From contig CAUYUJ010016059.1 in assembly GCA_963575745.1 (NCBI GenBank), positions 1,798,849 through 1,862,848 of the forward strand: a stretch of 64,000 nt of DNA, given 5' to 3'. The DNA is from Prorocentrum cordatum (taxonomy: Eukaryota; Sar; Dinophyceae; Prorocentrales; Prorocentraceae). Of this stretch, positions 11,069-22,700 are shown in pieces. The notes beneath the pieces were generated by a model. The model was not told the origin of the DNA. It worked only from the letters and a program-made list of their open reading frames with translations, and ran no database searches. The stretch's first letter is position 1, and each line of letters starts with the position of its first letter. The position numbers and the translations under genes are program-made.

Positions 11069-12091
11069 GTGGGCGTGCGATGGAGCCAGGCGGACATCGC
11101 TGTGAAAATTCGGAAGTCCTTTCCGGAAGAGTGGCTGGTGGGCGTTCCCATCCCGTTCTTGCAAGACTTGTTGAATACTTCGCCATTCGTTGATTTCGCC
11201 ATCTGGGCGGAGCTGCAGGACGAAGGACTACCTCTGGGATGTTCTCTGGGCAGAAATTCCAAGGGGCGCGCGAGCGCCGTGTTGGGTCGCCAGGCAGGCG
11301 TGCTCGACCACAGGCTAGCGCTGGCGCCGGTTATCGAACTCGGCGTGGGGGAGCGGGCACACCTCGCTCAATGCATCGAATTCGCGAGCGCGGGGCGATT
11401 GCCATTCGACGATGAGTACATGGCACCCGTTGATTTGAAGTATGCTGCCTTTGCCACGGTTGCGTTCGCGTGGGCCGGTGGTAATCGGCTGAGGCAGTGG
11501 CGCGAGTCTTGCGCCGGGGCGTTGAAGGAGCTTAGTCAAAGGCTGGCGCCGGTGTCCCGCGCCCTTCGGCTCTGGCAAAGCCCCTCAGTACATGCCGTGG
11601 CGCAGAACACCCACATCGCGCTGATTTGTGTTCTGACTTGGGTGATGGGTTGGCCGGATTGGCAGCTGGCCCAGAGATTTGTGACCGGCTTCAATATCGT
11701 GGGGCGATTGGAGGAGACGGGTGTCTGGGAGCGGTGCGAAAGTTCGGAACCTGTTTCTGAAGACCGCTTGTTGGCGGAGTCCACCGCGCTTTTACGTTCC
11801 AGGGACAAGCGACGGGTTGATCCTGAGGCTGAGTTTCTTTGGGAATCATGCTTGAAGGAATGCGAGAAGGGCTGGGCTGCTCCTCCGGCGTCGCTGGCCG
11901 CGATGGACCGCGAGTACGGCGCCGGGCGCTGGGCGGCCGTGCCGTCGTTCGTGCACGTGCAGCAGAACGGCAAGCGTCGGCGGATAGACGATGCTAAAGC
12001 CGGTGGGCAGAACGGCGCGACGGTGTACCCTGAGAAGTGGCACTTGCCATCAGCGTTCACGCCTGCATTGCATGGCAAAGTCTTGAGGCAG
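11069..12091 (+). pseudogene. RT-RNase H ORF, 5' part (broken by insertion)
   Basis: This is the N-terminal and finger part of the reverse transcriptase. It includes a conserved upstream helical domain with WPDWQLAQRFVTGFNIVGRL and the template-contact block RRRIDDAKAGGQN. The frame is open from an in-frame TGA near 10994 and has no ATG; GTG 11069 is only nominal, so the protein may be made by frameshift or as a fusion with Gag. The frame reads into KVLRQ at 12077-12091 and then enters the inserted element, where it meets a stop at 12202. The continuation EAAAGGFADEG begins at 33267. Confidence 0.78.
12086..12091 (+). repeat. 6-bp target-site duplication AGGCAG (left)
   Basis: AGGCAG here and at 33261-33266 flank the 168-bp element. 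One copy belongs to the RT frame (AGG CAG GAA encodes R-Q-E), so collapsing the pair restores the ORF. Confidence 0.75.
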
Positions 12092-12259
12092 CGGTCGGGA
12101 GGTACGCCAAACACCGGAGGTGGCCTTTTCCCCCTCCCCGCCGGCCGGTGTGTCGCGGGTTTCCCGCGGGCCGTTCCCCTGGGTCCGTTCGTGTGGGCCT
12201 AGTGGGCCCCTCCGGTGTCCAAGGGGCGTGGTCCGGCCCGGTGTTTGGCGTGCGCCCTC
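12092..12259. mobile_element. Small inverted-repeat element (MITE or introner)
   Basis: This 168-bp non-coding insertion has 14-bp perfect inverted repeats ACGCCAAACACCGG (12104-12117) and its complement (12238-12251), close to its ends. It is flanked by AGGCAG on both sides once the 21-kb transposon is removed. A GT at 12094 and an AG in the right duplication (CTCAG at 33258-33262, after excision) would splice to AGG CAG CGG CAG GAA, which is in frame. It could therefore be a spliceable introner. The 21-kb transposon inserted 2 bp inside its right edge. Confidence 0.72.
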
Positions 12260-12289
12260 CCCAGATGCTCCGATACCCCAAAAAATGGG
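12260..12289 (+). repeat. Left terminal inverted repeat of the 21-kb transposon
   Basis: These 30 bp pair with 33229-33258 in reverse complement, differing only at positions 17 and 20. The outer 16 bases are CCCAGATGCTCCGATA. Confidence 0.92.
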
Positions 12290-12455
12290 TCCTGTTGAAA
12301 AAGCTGTCAAAAATGGGGCTCAGCCGGCGTGATGCCAAAAATGGGGCTCCGCGGAATCTTGGAGTGAAGCCAAAAATGGGTCGCGGCGATTTCAAAAATG
12401 GGCCCTGACGTGGGTCTGAAAATGGGTCGCGGCAAAACCGAAAATAGGGCGCAGA
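12281..12455 (+). promoter_or_regulatory. Left subterminal repeats (A4-6)TGGG
   Basis: Seven copies of A3-6 TGGG or a close variant occur near 12281, 12309, 12337, 12372, 12394, 12419 and 12440, several followed by TCGCGGC. The same motif, often with TCGCGAC, clusters at the right end. Arrays like this near transposon ends usually bind transposase; that role is inferred. Confidence 0.7.
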
Positions 12456-13305
12456 TTCGGCCTGGCGTTTGACAAACGCCAGATGATGAATGCTTGGCCA
12501 TAGTGTGTTTTCCAACGCTATTCTCGAGCCCGTTACCAATATCATCAGCATAACTATCGTTATCAACAACGCTAGCATGTTCTTACTTACCACAGTCATC
12601 AACATCAACGCGGCAATTACCACGATAATCATTAACGTTAGCATCGTAACTATCGCCATTGTCATCACCACAACCATGCCACCATCATAACCATGTTTAT
12701 CATAATTGGCATCATCATGCTTCATCTCCTTCTCCTCCTCCCTCCCCCTTCCCCTCTCCCCCTTCCCCCCCTTGGAACCGATGATGTTATAAGGGGTGGG
12801 GGTGAGGTGGGGGGCCACCCCATGAGAGGGGCGAGAGAGGCCACGGAGCCAGGAGAAGGAGGAGTGAGGGGGGTGAGAATATTGCCTATTCGATTGTCAT
12901 GTGCTTGTGGCATGAGACCAATGGGCGAGAACCACCCGCGTCAGGCCTCTTTCGCGCGTCCAGGCGGCGGGGCGGCAGAGGGGGAGGCAGACGGAAACGG
13001 GGGCGCGGGAGAAGAAGAAAGAAGACGAGAAGAGGAGGAAGGAGGAAATTAATGATGATGACTATGATTGAGAAAAAAGTGAGGGAGAAAGAGGAGGCAC
13101 TGCTCCGTGCCACACGGCGTCCCTGCGCCGTTCCACACTCTCGGTCGGCAAAATGCCGAAAGCAACGACACTACCCAAAATGACGTGTCAAGTCGAAAAA
13201 CGCCGGCCCCAAAATCAGTGGGGCCCCCAGGCCGTCAATTATTATGTTATGAACAATGTATGTTGATGTTTTGTTTCACGCGTCAGGCGGTGGCGCGAAG
13301 CTTTG
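12456..13305. other. Left subterminal non-coding region
   Basis: GTTTGACAAACGCCAGATG at 12467-12485 shares GACAAACGCCAGAT with the right end (33048-33063). Degenerate ATC/AAC trinucleotides at 12535-12720 are AT-rich relative to the surroundings. One copy of the 90-bp dispersed repeat lies at 12790-12885 and GGA-rich sequence at 12960-13050. No gene seen. Confidence 0.6.
12790..12885 (+). repeat. 90-bp dispersed repeat, copy 1
   Basis: Shares GGGTGAGG.GGGGGG, CACCCCATGAGAGG, GCGAGAGAGGC and CGGAGCCAGGAGAAGG, in order, with copies near 23290-23385 and 23470-23555. Confidence 0.8.
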
Positions 13306-13308
13306 AAG

Positions 13309-16300
13309 CTAGTAGCCTATTCTCCAGCGCTCACAAACTTTCTTTGACAGGCTCAGGATAGATGATCCCATCATGACACAAGACGCGACCTTCCCGATGT
13401 GGCGCATAAAATCTTCTGCTTGGTAGCACCATAGCTGACGGCAGTTTATGCATCGCGTTGCTGCTGCGATGTGGTAGAAAAAATGGTGTTTATTTACAAC
13501 GCTCCACCTCAATAAACGCTTTGCCTTGGCATCCGACGCCAATGCGCCGTAGAAAATCAATGTGCTCTCTGCTGCTCTCATGCACTCGTCGTGCTCACGG
13601 GGCGTGAGGTGCATACCTGCGGCCTCAATAGTTTGGTAGAACTTATTGAGGTTTGTAACACAACACTCCCTCATCCTTTTTTGAACTGAACCGTCGTTAT
13701 GTGCTGAAGCGAGCGCTGCTGCAATAGGTACCAGTGCTCGCTGGGCTGCCATTTTGGTTTTTGTCGTCATGCACGGGTACTTTGTCCTAGGTGCCTTTGC
13801 GTCACCGACGAAAAAAGTAAGTCCGAAGCGTCCGCGCCCCAGCCCGAGCGCCAGGGAACCAAGGCGAGTTCACATTGAAAACCACGCGCTCGATCACAGG
13901 TCCCCGCCCCCCCCCTGAGTTGGTCCTTCCCCAGGTCCACAGATCCCTTCCCCAGAACGTGCGCCCGTGGATTGCGTGCGCGCCAGGTGCATATTTAGGG
14001 CGGCGGGGGCGCGTCAGCAATGGAATGACAACCTGTGCCCGAGCGCCCCGAGATCCGTGTATAACTGTTTGATTTTGACCCACAATGCGCCAACTGCAGC
14101 GCGAGGTCGCCCTGGCAACTCGTCGTATACCAATTCGAAAAAAATGTTCCCGAGCACATGGGATGTCACACCACCGTCGATTGTATGCATAGCGTCAATA
14201 GCGAGCATCTGCGGCCGCGCGCCCCATGCCGAAAATAAGGCATGGTTGACACCATATGCCACAGAACGCGGCCGACACATCCAATGGTTGGGCGTACGTT
14301 CCTATGGGGATCCGACATAGAAACCAGGTACCCCCCCGACGTGCACCTCTCTCCCCCGCCCCCCACACACATGCCCACCCCTTTTTCTGCGACCGCGTCA
14401 GGCCCCCAGGGGCCCTTTCCAAATGATTGTTTGTAACGGCTGCACGGTTGGACAGCTCTGGACTTAACATAATAAGCATGTGTGGGGGGGGGGGGGCGGG
14501 GGGGCGGGGGGGGGGGGGGGGGGGGGGGGGGCGGGGGCGCGGGGGGGAGAGGGGGTGTGTGGGGGAGGGGGGCACGTGGGTGCAACGCATGAGTTATGCA
14601 TGAACCCATCGGACCTTGACGAAGTCGTTCCACGGGTTGGTGCTTCTGTTCCCGTCGCAGATCCAACAGATCTCCGTTGCATTGGGGCTCGGAGTTCCAA
14701 GATGGTTGGCAAAAAAATCCAAGTCACCCATGATAGCGTACACCCATCCACGGAACGGCGCCTCGGCGCTGCACAGCGGCGTGCCAGCTAAACTCGCGCG
14801 AACGGAACCAGGCTGGAAATCTTGGCCGTCCCAAGCCGCCACCCGTGACAAACAGGCCCAGGCTGAAATTCCCCTGCCATAATACGACGTTTAAACGCTT
14901 GGTGCGGACGCGTGGTCTAACCTATAAAAAGGAAATCGGGGTGGCGGCCGTGGCAAAGCTGATGGCATCTCTAAGTGGGTGGCGGCCCGCTGCTAGCGCG
15001 TCCAAGCTCCAGCACAGGACGTGCCAAATGTCGTGCCGCGTGTCGCGCCCCGCATGATGATTTTTTTTGGCCGTGATGCTATATGGCCAAACCCCCATCA
15101 GCAATGATAATTCTTTGGTCGCCCCCCTTGCAAGCAATCCAGAAAGCGTGGTCACCATCGTCGAATCGTTGGTAAGTATCTCCCCACCATCCCCATGAAC
15201 CCGCACGGGGATGCACCATTTTCTGTAATCTGGAACCCTCCAGACGGGATGCCTGTGAAGACGAGGGTCGGACCTCTGGGAACCATGATAGGGCGGCCTC
15301 AACGCCGCAGGCCAGCAAACGCATAACCCCCCCTCCCCCATTAGACGCCCGACGCGCGCGCGCCAAGCGTTCCAAATTCCAGGCGTGGGGTTACCCAGCG
15401 CTTTCGCAAAGGCCAAGGTAATCGTCAGTCTGTCGGTTGGAACATTCTAAATAAACGCGTGTCTGCAGTTTGAAACACACAGGCAATGATGTGCGTGTTC
15501 TTTGGAAAAAACTTCAATGTCGTTTGTGTGTCGTTTGGAAAGCTCCATGCTGTCGTTTATATGTCGGATGGAACGAATCTTGATTGTGGTATCTGCCGTT
15601 TGGAAAATTCCATACTGTCGTTTTCTATGTTGTTTGAACAACTCCAGACTATCGTTTGTCTGTCGTTTGAAAAATCCAGGCTGTCGTTTATCTATCGTTT
15701 GAAAAACTCCAGACTGTCGTTTGTCTGTCGTTTGAACAAATCCAGACTGTCGTTTGTCTGTCGTTTGAAAAATTCCAGACTGTCGGTTGTCTGTCGTTTG
15801 GAAAAGTCCAGACTGTCGTTTGTCTGTCGTTCGAATAATTCCAGATTGTCGTTTGTCTATCGTTTGAAAAAATTCCAGACTGTCGTTTGTCTGTCGTTTT
15901 AATAATTCCAGACTGTCGTTTGTCTGCCGTTTGATAAAGTACAGACTGTCGTTTGTCTATCGTTTGAAAAATTCCAGACTGTCGTTTGTCTGTCGTTTGA
16001 ATAATTCCAGACTGTCGTTTGTCTGTCGTTTGTCTGGCGTTTGAAAACATCCAGACTGTCATGTGTCTGCCGTTTGAAACACATTCCAAGCTGATTGTCT
16101 GTCGTTGGGAAACGTTCGACTACGCGCTCATGTGCCGTTTGTTTAAAAGTAATCATCACCAAAAAACATATTGCACAGCGTATGTCGTTTGACACAACTC
16201 AAACGCGTTAACCTGGCGCGTTCCAGTGCCAGACATGCTTGGGGCGGGGCATGGGGCATTGGACGGCATGCACACTGTTACTTGACGCTGGGGTAGGGCA

Positions 16301-16951
16301 GGGGTTGTTAAACGACACGTGGCTGGGCGAGCACAACATTACGTTCGCCCGATCAGGCCTGGAAGCACCATCCCAAAACTCGCCGAGGCGCTCGACACCG
16401 AACACCTCGTCGAATACGAGTCTGTGGTGCGCGAATAAACTGGCGAACAGGTCGTGGGGCAGCATGCAATGGCAGTCGCGTACTAGAACCTTCAAATTGT
16501 CGGGGTTCAAACAGCGCACGGGGAACACCTCTGGTTTTGGAAGCGACATATATTTCAGAAACTTCTTAGTCAAGTCCCGATGGATGTTCTGAGGTCGCTC
16601 CCCCCATGAGCCCATTGCTGCGATTTCCGAAATTTCTGCAACGTGTCTCATCCCAGCACGGTGTGCTGCCAGACAATACCTGTGCACTTCTGTACCGTAG
16701 AGCCTACCCCACGCCCAATCTCTGAGCAAGAGCGAAGAAAGGGAAGATGTCGTGCTGCGCTCGTGCGCTTCACGACCGTTATCTGAATCGCCACTGCAAT
16801 CCGTGCCAATGCCCGACTCGGAAGATTCGGCATCCTGGTCGGGCGGATCGAGGCGCCGCTTGCAAGCTCGCCGCAACATCCTTGGGCAAACAATGGCTTT
16901 GGGTCGCAGACCTCGATTGTTCGTGTCTGAACTCTCAGAATACGATTGCAT
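13309..16951 (-). CDS. Transposase-like protein, five exons, 635 aa
   Basis: My exon model on the minus strand is 16951-16343, 15275-14972, 14862-14615, 14301-14033 and 13786-13309. The parts total 1908 nt, exactly 636 codons including the stop, with all phases compatible and no internal stop. Introns end in AG. Donors are GT except exon 2, where a GA donor (TTA|GAGATG) is needed; GA donors are reported in dinoflagellates. The start is ATG 16951 (MQSYSE). The N-terminus is acidic and Ser-rich. Later blocks are LLPHDLFASL-like (MLPHDLFASL), EFWDG, CIPVRVHGDGG, GWVYAIMGDLDFFANHL, CWICDGN, DAMHTIDGGVTSHVLGN and WCYQAEDFM. I recall this block order in DDE-type transposase-like proteins of dinoflagellates. 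Candidate catalytic acids are Asp in VRVHGDG, MGDLD and AIDAMH and Glu/Asp in QAEDF. The superfamily is unassigned. Intron 1 contains the 33-bp minisatellite. Confidence 0.75.
14484..14600. repeat. Poly-G / G-rich tract in transposase intron 3
   Basis: Long G runs, broken by single C or A, span 14484-14575. On the coding (minus) strand this is a C-rich tract upstream of the exon at 14301, where it could serve as a pyrimidine tract or form a quadruplex. Homopolymer length may be unreliable. Confidence 0.8.
15440..16110. repeat. 33-bp minisatellite in transposase intron 1
   Basis: About 20 degenerate copies of a ~32-33-bp unit made of CCAGACTGTCGTTTG then TCTGTCGTTTGAAAAATT. The copies have no unique spacers, so this is not a CRISPR array. 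The array lies wholly within intron 1. A much cleaner array of the same unit lies at 30710-31220. Confidence 0.92.
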
Positions 16952-17261
16952 CGCATGAACAGAACCTGCAGACTTGTATCGCAGCTCGAATCGCAGCGAC
17001 GCGGCATAGGAGTGAGGTTGGCACGAGATCCCCCCGACGGCCGTAGGAATGAGAGGGGGTAAACGTAACCATGCGCGACCACGCCCTTGCGAAAGTTTCG
17101 ACGTTTCGAAATCGTTGCATGGCGAATTGTTTCGACGATCGCCCCAAGACATCCGAAAGCAGAGGGCCGACGCAGCTTGCTGCGTCAAAAGTGCTTGCGA
17201 CGCGAGCTCCACTCTGAAAAGGGCGGCGCCTCGAAAAAAAGTGGCGGAGCAGGCAGCGCAT

Positions 17262-19679
17262 TCAGAAGGCGCCAGGCACAGACAGCGACATGGCCTTGGC
17301 CGCCTTCATGACTTTCTGCGCCTCCTGCAAGAGCCGCGCCGTCGGCTTGAACTTCACGTCGCTGCCCGTGAGGATGTCACCAAGCTTGCTCAAGATGCCG
17401 CGCGCCTGGTCGAGCACCTGACTGGGCACGCGGCAACATGTGCGCGCGGTTCTGGGTCTCACCGAAACTTGAACGAAACGCGAGCGTGTTCTAATAGAGC
17501 AACCTCCCACATTACGGGGCAACACCACTTTCCCGAGAATTATGTCAGCGCCCACGGCACTCAAGCAGCGGGTCTGTCAAACCAAGCTGACAACACAACG
17601 ACTGCACAGCCAAACCAGGCTGCACGCGCACAGGCGGCAGATGAGGAGGGGGGTGCCTCGAGGAGTCGGAGGGTGCAGGGGGAAAGGGTGGGGAGGACAG
17701 GAGGAGCGCAGTGGCGGGGGGGGGGGGTAGGAGGATAGGGCGGGCGGGGGGTGGGCGGGTGGGGGGGTGACAGAGAAGGTGGTGGAGGAGGACGAGGACA
17801 AGGATATACTAGACGCCGAGGGCGGTGGGCATTCCCGAAGGGGCTTAGTGAGGGGACAGAGGCCACTGTCGTCGAGTGATTCCGAAGAAATGACCACACG
17901 CAGAAGTGAATTCAGAAGGTGGGCCCCCTCCCTCCTGGAATTGTAAAAACTGTGGGGCAGGCGAAAGGCAGGCGGGCCAGGGCGAGTGGTTTTACGAGGG
18001 GCAGGGGCGGTGAGGTGGATGGGGGGGCATCGAGGGACATCGTAGAACGGGGGAGGGGGCGACATGATCAGGAATGGCGACGGAAGGGCGCGAGGAGGAG
18101 CGGCGGCGGAGGAGGAGGAGGAGGAGGAGGAGGGGGGATGAGGATGGAGGAGGAGGAGGAGGATGATGAGGAGGAGGAGGAGGGAGAGGAGGAGGGGTGC
18201 CCCCCAAAGGCTTTTCGGAGGGCTCTGGGGATTGCCTCGGGGGCGTCGCGGGATTTTGACCCCGGGGATTCAGCGCTCAAGCGCAGAACAATGCCCTAGA
18301 AACCAGGTCGTGGGCAAGAGCGTTTCGAAGGTGGAGGGGGCGGGGGAGCGAGCGACGACAACGACGAAGTAGGGCCGACGCCACGGGCCTGCTTCGCCTT
18401 CGCCAGCTCGGCCTTGGTGACACCCTCCTTGTTCTGCTTCGCGTTCTTCATGAGCAGCGGCACGAACGCCTGGGCGCGGGCGGCGGCTGGCCACGGAGGA
18501 GGGGAGGGGGGGGGGAGGAGGGGGAGGGGGAGGGGGAGGAGGAGGAGGAGGAGGGAGGAGGAGGAGGAGGAGGAGGAGGAGGAGGAGGAGGAGGAGGAGG
18601 AGGGAGGAGGAGGAGGAGGAGGAGGGGGAGGAGGAGGAGGAGGAGGAGGAGGAGGAGGAGAAGGAGAAGGAGGAGAATGAGGGGGAGGAGGAGAAGGAGA
18701 AGGAGGAGGGGGAGCAAACCACACGATTGTAAAAATGTAGGCACGTCACTGCAATTACGTTTCGCCCCGACCCTGGGTCCGGAATGCACGGGGTGGTTGA
18801 CAGGGGCAACTCCTCCAAACTGACAGGGGGCCAGAGCGGGATTTTGGGATTTTGGCGTGGAAGCGTTAAACCGTTGGCATGACATACATGACAGAATGTG
18901 GGGGTGGAAATGACAATATCGCTCGCGAAATGAGCTGCCTCGAACGTCTCGTAAATCATGTCGGCGTCCGCCTGGATCTCGTCGCAAGCGTTGCAGTCCC
19001 AGTCGAGGACCGCTGTCGTCATGCCGACGAGCTTCTTCGTCGCCTTGGTTGTGTCCTCGCCATCTGTCGCCTGGCTCGCGCGACGAGAGAGGGGGGGCTC
19101 TGCTCGGCTCGTATCTCCCCGTTTCGATCGATCGTTGAGTTCGGGGTCGAGCGCATTCGGCCCCATCTCCTCCCCCACCCCCCGACTCTCCTCAAACCGT
19201 CGTCCCATCATAGGCCTTTCCTTCTCGCGCCTAACCGCCTTCCCATGTTCTGCCCCCGCCACCTCTACATCCTCCTAACCCCTCCTTCCTATCTATCCGT
19301 CGTTTTGCCCCTGGCTTCGAATCGACTCTCATTTCCTCCACAGCTAATGGCCTTCGCACTGCTGCGCTGCTTATCCTCGGAGCTCCTGCCAGCGCGGCTG
19401 CCAGCGCGGCTGCGCGCTGCACTTGTGCGGGCACTCCCGCGGGCAGCGGCGCGCTTCGTGGCGAGCGGCTCCTCGTCGCTGTCGTGCTCCTCCGACGAGA
19501 GAACCCCCATGTTCTCGAAGTCGGCTCGGAGCGTTTTGAAAATGATGAGGGGGGCGAGGATGGGGGGGATGGGGGACATGTAGGAGGGGGGCGAGGAGGA
19601 AACGGGCGAGGAGGGGGCGGATGAGCAGGAGGGCGAGGAGGAGGAGGAGGAGAAGGAGGGGCTGGACGATGAGGACGTC

Positions 19680-19714
<35 letters not shown>

Positions 19715-22700
19715 GAGGAGGAGGAGGAGGGAGGAGGAGGAGGAGGAGGAGGAGGAGGAGGAGGAGATGAGGAGGAGGAGGAGGAGGAGGAGGAGGAGGG
19801 AGGAGGAGGAGGAGGAGAAGGAGGAGAAGGAGGAGCCACTGTTATTCGACGCCACGGGCTGTCTGGGGGCCGCAAAAGGATGAGCGGAGGAGGGGTGGTG
19901 GAAGGAGTCGCCGACGTCGCGTCGATGAAAATGGATGTCCTGCGCGGGCGTCCGACACGAACCTGCTCTTGCCGATCGCGCCCTCGAGCTGCTTGAAGTC
20001 GTCCCCCGAGTCGTCCCCCGAGAGCTCCTTGGACCCCCTGGCCGTGTTCACGCGCTGCCTCGCCATCTCCTTCTCGGCCAGGTCGTCAGTGTCCAGCCAC
20101 TGCTTGCGCTTGGGGTTCGCGGGGTGCTTCCTCACCTGGCTGCGAGGTTTTTTTCGGCTCGACTCGATGACAAAACGCACATTGACAACCTCTGGCTAAC
20201 ACTCGACTGTCGAGAGGCCGACCACCGCCCAGGCGTTGTCGATCGCCGACAGACCGACGTCGACCGCCACCGACAAACCGACGCCGGCCGCCGCCGACAG
20301 AGCGCCGCCGACAGAGCGCCGACGACAATGGCGATGTCAACACCGAATGCACGATTCCCATGTGACGTCGTCGTCGTCGTCAATGCTGTCGATGTCGTCA
20401 GTGATGCCGCTGTCGTGATTATGCCAATGAAGACGTTTCGGCGACACATCAGCATGTTCACGGGCAGCAACTTGTTGTCGATGAGCTCGGCCGCCTCCTC
20501 CTCGCCGTACTTGTCCTCGAGCTGCTTCCTGCTCTTCCAAGCCGTGGACTGCTTCGCCCGCTCGGCGAAGCCGACGGACGTGGCCGTCTCCCAGAAGGCG
20601 CCCGCCATATCTGGGTCCTGTCTAGGGAAAGTGATGGATGCAAAGCTAGCGGGAAGGGAGGGATGGGGAGGAGGAGGACGGGGATGAGGATGAGGAGGAG
20701 ACGGGGAGGAGGATGCGGAGGAAGATGAGGAGGAGGAGGCGGCGGGGGATGGGGGTGGGGGAAGAGGAGTAGAAGGATGAGGAGGGGGTGGAGGAGGACG
20801 TGGGGCACGGAACGCGATGGTGATTTAAGTGGCAGACGGGGGGACAAGGGGTGAACACGGGGAGTTGATGCTGGCGGGCCACACGGGCCACATAAATCAT
20901 GCGCATGCGCAAACAATTGTGTTTTTCTTCCACTTCAAAACGGCCCCCACTTACTGATGTTCACTCTCGCCCACCTCCGCATCTGCATCTTCTCCCGCCT
21001 CCAATTGTAAAAGCGACCTGGTCTTTCAACCACGCCCCGAGCAATTTCTGCTTCGACAACACCTTGGTGCCCGCAGACGAACTCTGGGCGGCCTGGAATG
21101 CGGCCTGCGCCTTGGGGTCCTTCTCGCGAGCAGTTTTGAAGGTCCCATACATCCGCGTCATCTCCCCGTGGTCGAATATTGCGCGGATCTGATTCGGGTC
21201 GTCCGCGTTGCCGTACTTGCTTGCGGCGATGTTTGCGATGCTACGCCGACGTTGCCTGCCTGTCTGTCTGCGTCATCGTCGTCTGCTGCCTGCATGTCTG
21301 CCTGCCTGCCCGTGCATTACCGTCATCGCCATGTAGCAACAGATCGCGTGCACGCAGCAAGACGCCACCGTCGTCTGTCGCCACCATCTACCACGCCATT
21401 GGCGATCGTGCGTCGCCGCCACCGCAGTGAAGCAGGGCGAAGGAAAGGGTGACAGGAGGGGGAGAGAGGCATGGGGGATGGATACATGGAGGGGGGGGTG
21501 AGGAACTGAGGGCGGGCGGGGGTGCAGTGGGGGGAAGATTGGAGGAGCAGTGCCACCTCCCTGCCCCCTTCGCCCACCCCTCGGCAACATCTCAAAAAAC
21601 GCAGAGAGCGACGACGAAACAAATGGTGTCATGTACAGCGCTTTCTTCGCCTCGAAGCTCTTGCCCTTGCACATGGCGACGAGCTTGGCGAGGGCCGTCC
21701 TCGCGCGCTCTCGCCCGCCCGAACCCCGCGACTCGCCCATCCGTCGGGGGGGCTGAGGGGGGAGGATGATAAAGAGGAGGATGGGGGGGGGGGGGATGAT
21801 GATGGGGAGGAGGACATGGGGGAGAGAGGGCACGATGAAGAGGATGAGGATGAGAGGATGCTGAGGTACATATCGATTGGCTCGAAACGAAACATACCGA
21901 TGTGGCACCCCATTCCAACGCGCGTTGCGTGGCACCGTCTAGCACAGACCACCTGCCTGCCAGCATCTCCACCCCACGACAAATATCAATTATAATCAAC
22001 TGTGTCGAACTGGCCATGGTCGACGCTCTCACAAAACAAACAGCGATTCGACTGACGCAACATCTCCCCTCCCCAAACGGTCCCCTTCTCGGTGTACGGC
22101 ACGATCGCAGTCGATGACCCAGCAGCTGCGGGCTTCTTCATGCCGATGAACGAAACCTTCAGCTTGGACGATGCAGCCTTGCCAGCGCGCAGCTTCGGGG
22201 CCATCGCGTGCAGGTCGTAGTCCAGCACCGAATGTGGTGCGAAGAAAACCCTCGTGGGCGGCGCCTGGAGCACGCTCGAACCGAAGGCTGTAGGGGGGGG
22301 GGGCATCACCCGTAGGAGTCACAACGCAATGCAACTTTACTTGCGATGGACCTTGGGTCACCAGCATTGCAATGCAGCGCAAACATAAATTCCTAATTGT
22401 TTGTCTCCGCAATGCAACGCATTCGGCCAAGGTCACTGACTGGATTGCAACGCAAATGTTTGACTATCCTGACTGGCTGGCGGTTGAGTCGGGCGGTGGC
22501 GCGCGTGCTTGCGTGCTCGCGTGTGCGCAATATTGTGTTATCATGGGTGCTGAATGTACGCTGTGTCGTTCCATTTCGAATTGCAGTTTGCATGATGACG
22601 CTGTTGCGTGCAACGCAATTGTGGTGCAGATTCACACATTGCGCGGCTGATGTGCACAATTGTGAGCTCAGACGATCTGGAGTTTATCTGTCGTTTGTCA

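Noticed and set aside
13309-13770. Stand-alone 153-residue gene
   Set aside because: It is better explained as the last exon of the transposase-like gene: an AG acceptor lies at 13787-13788 and the phase matches the upstream exon.
15440-16110. CRISPR-like repeat array
   Set aside because: The units abut directly, vary gradually and have no unique spacers; there are no cas genes and the setting is eukaryotic. It is a minisatellite. The same applies to 30710-31220.
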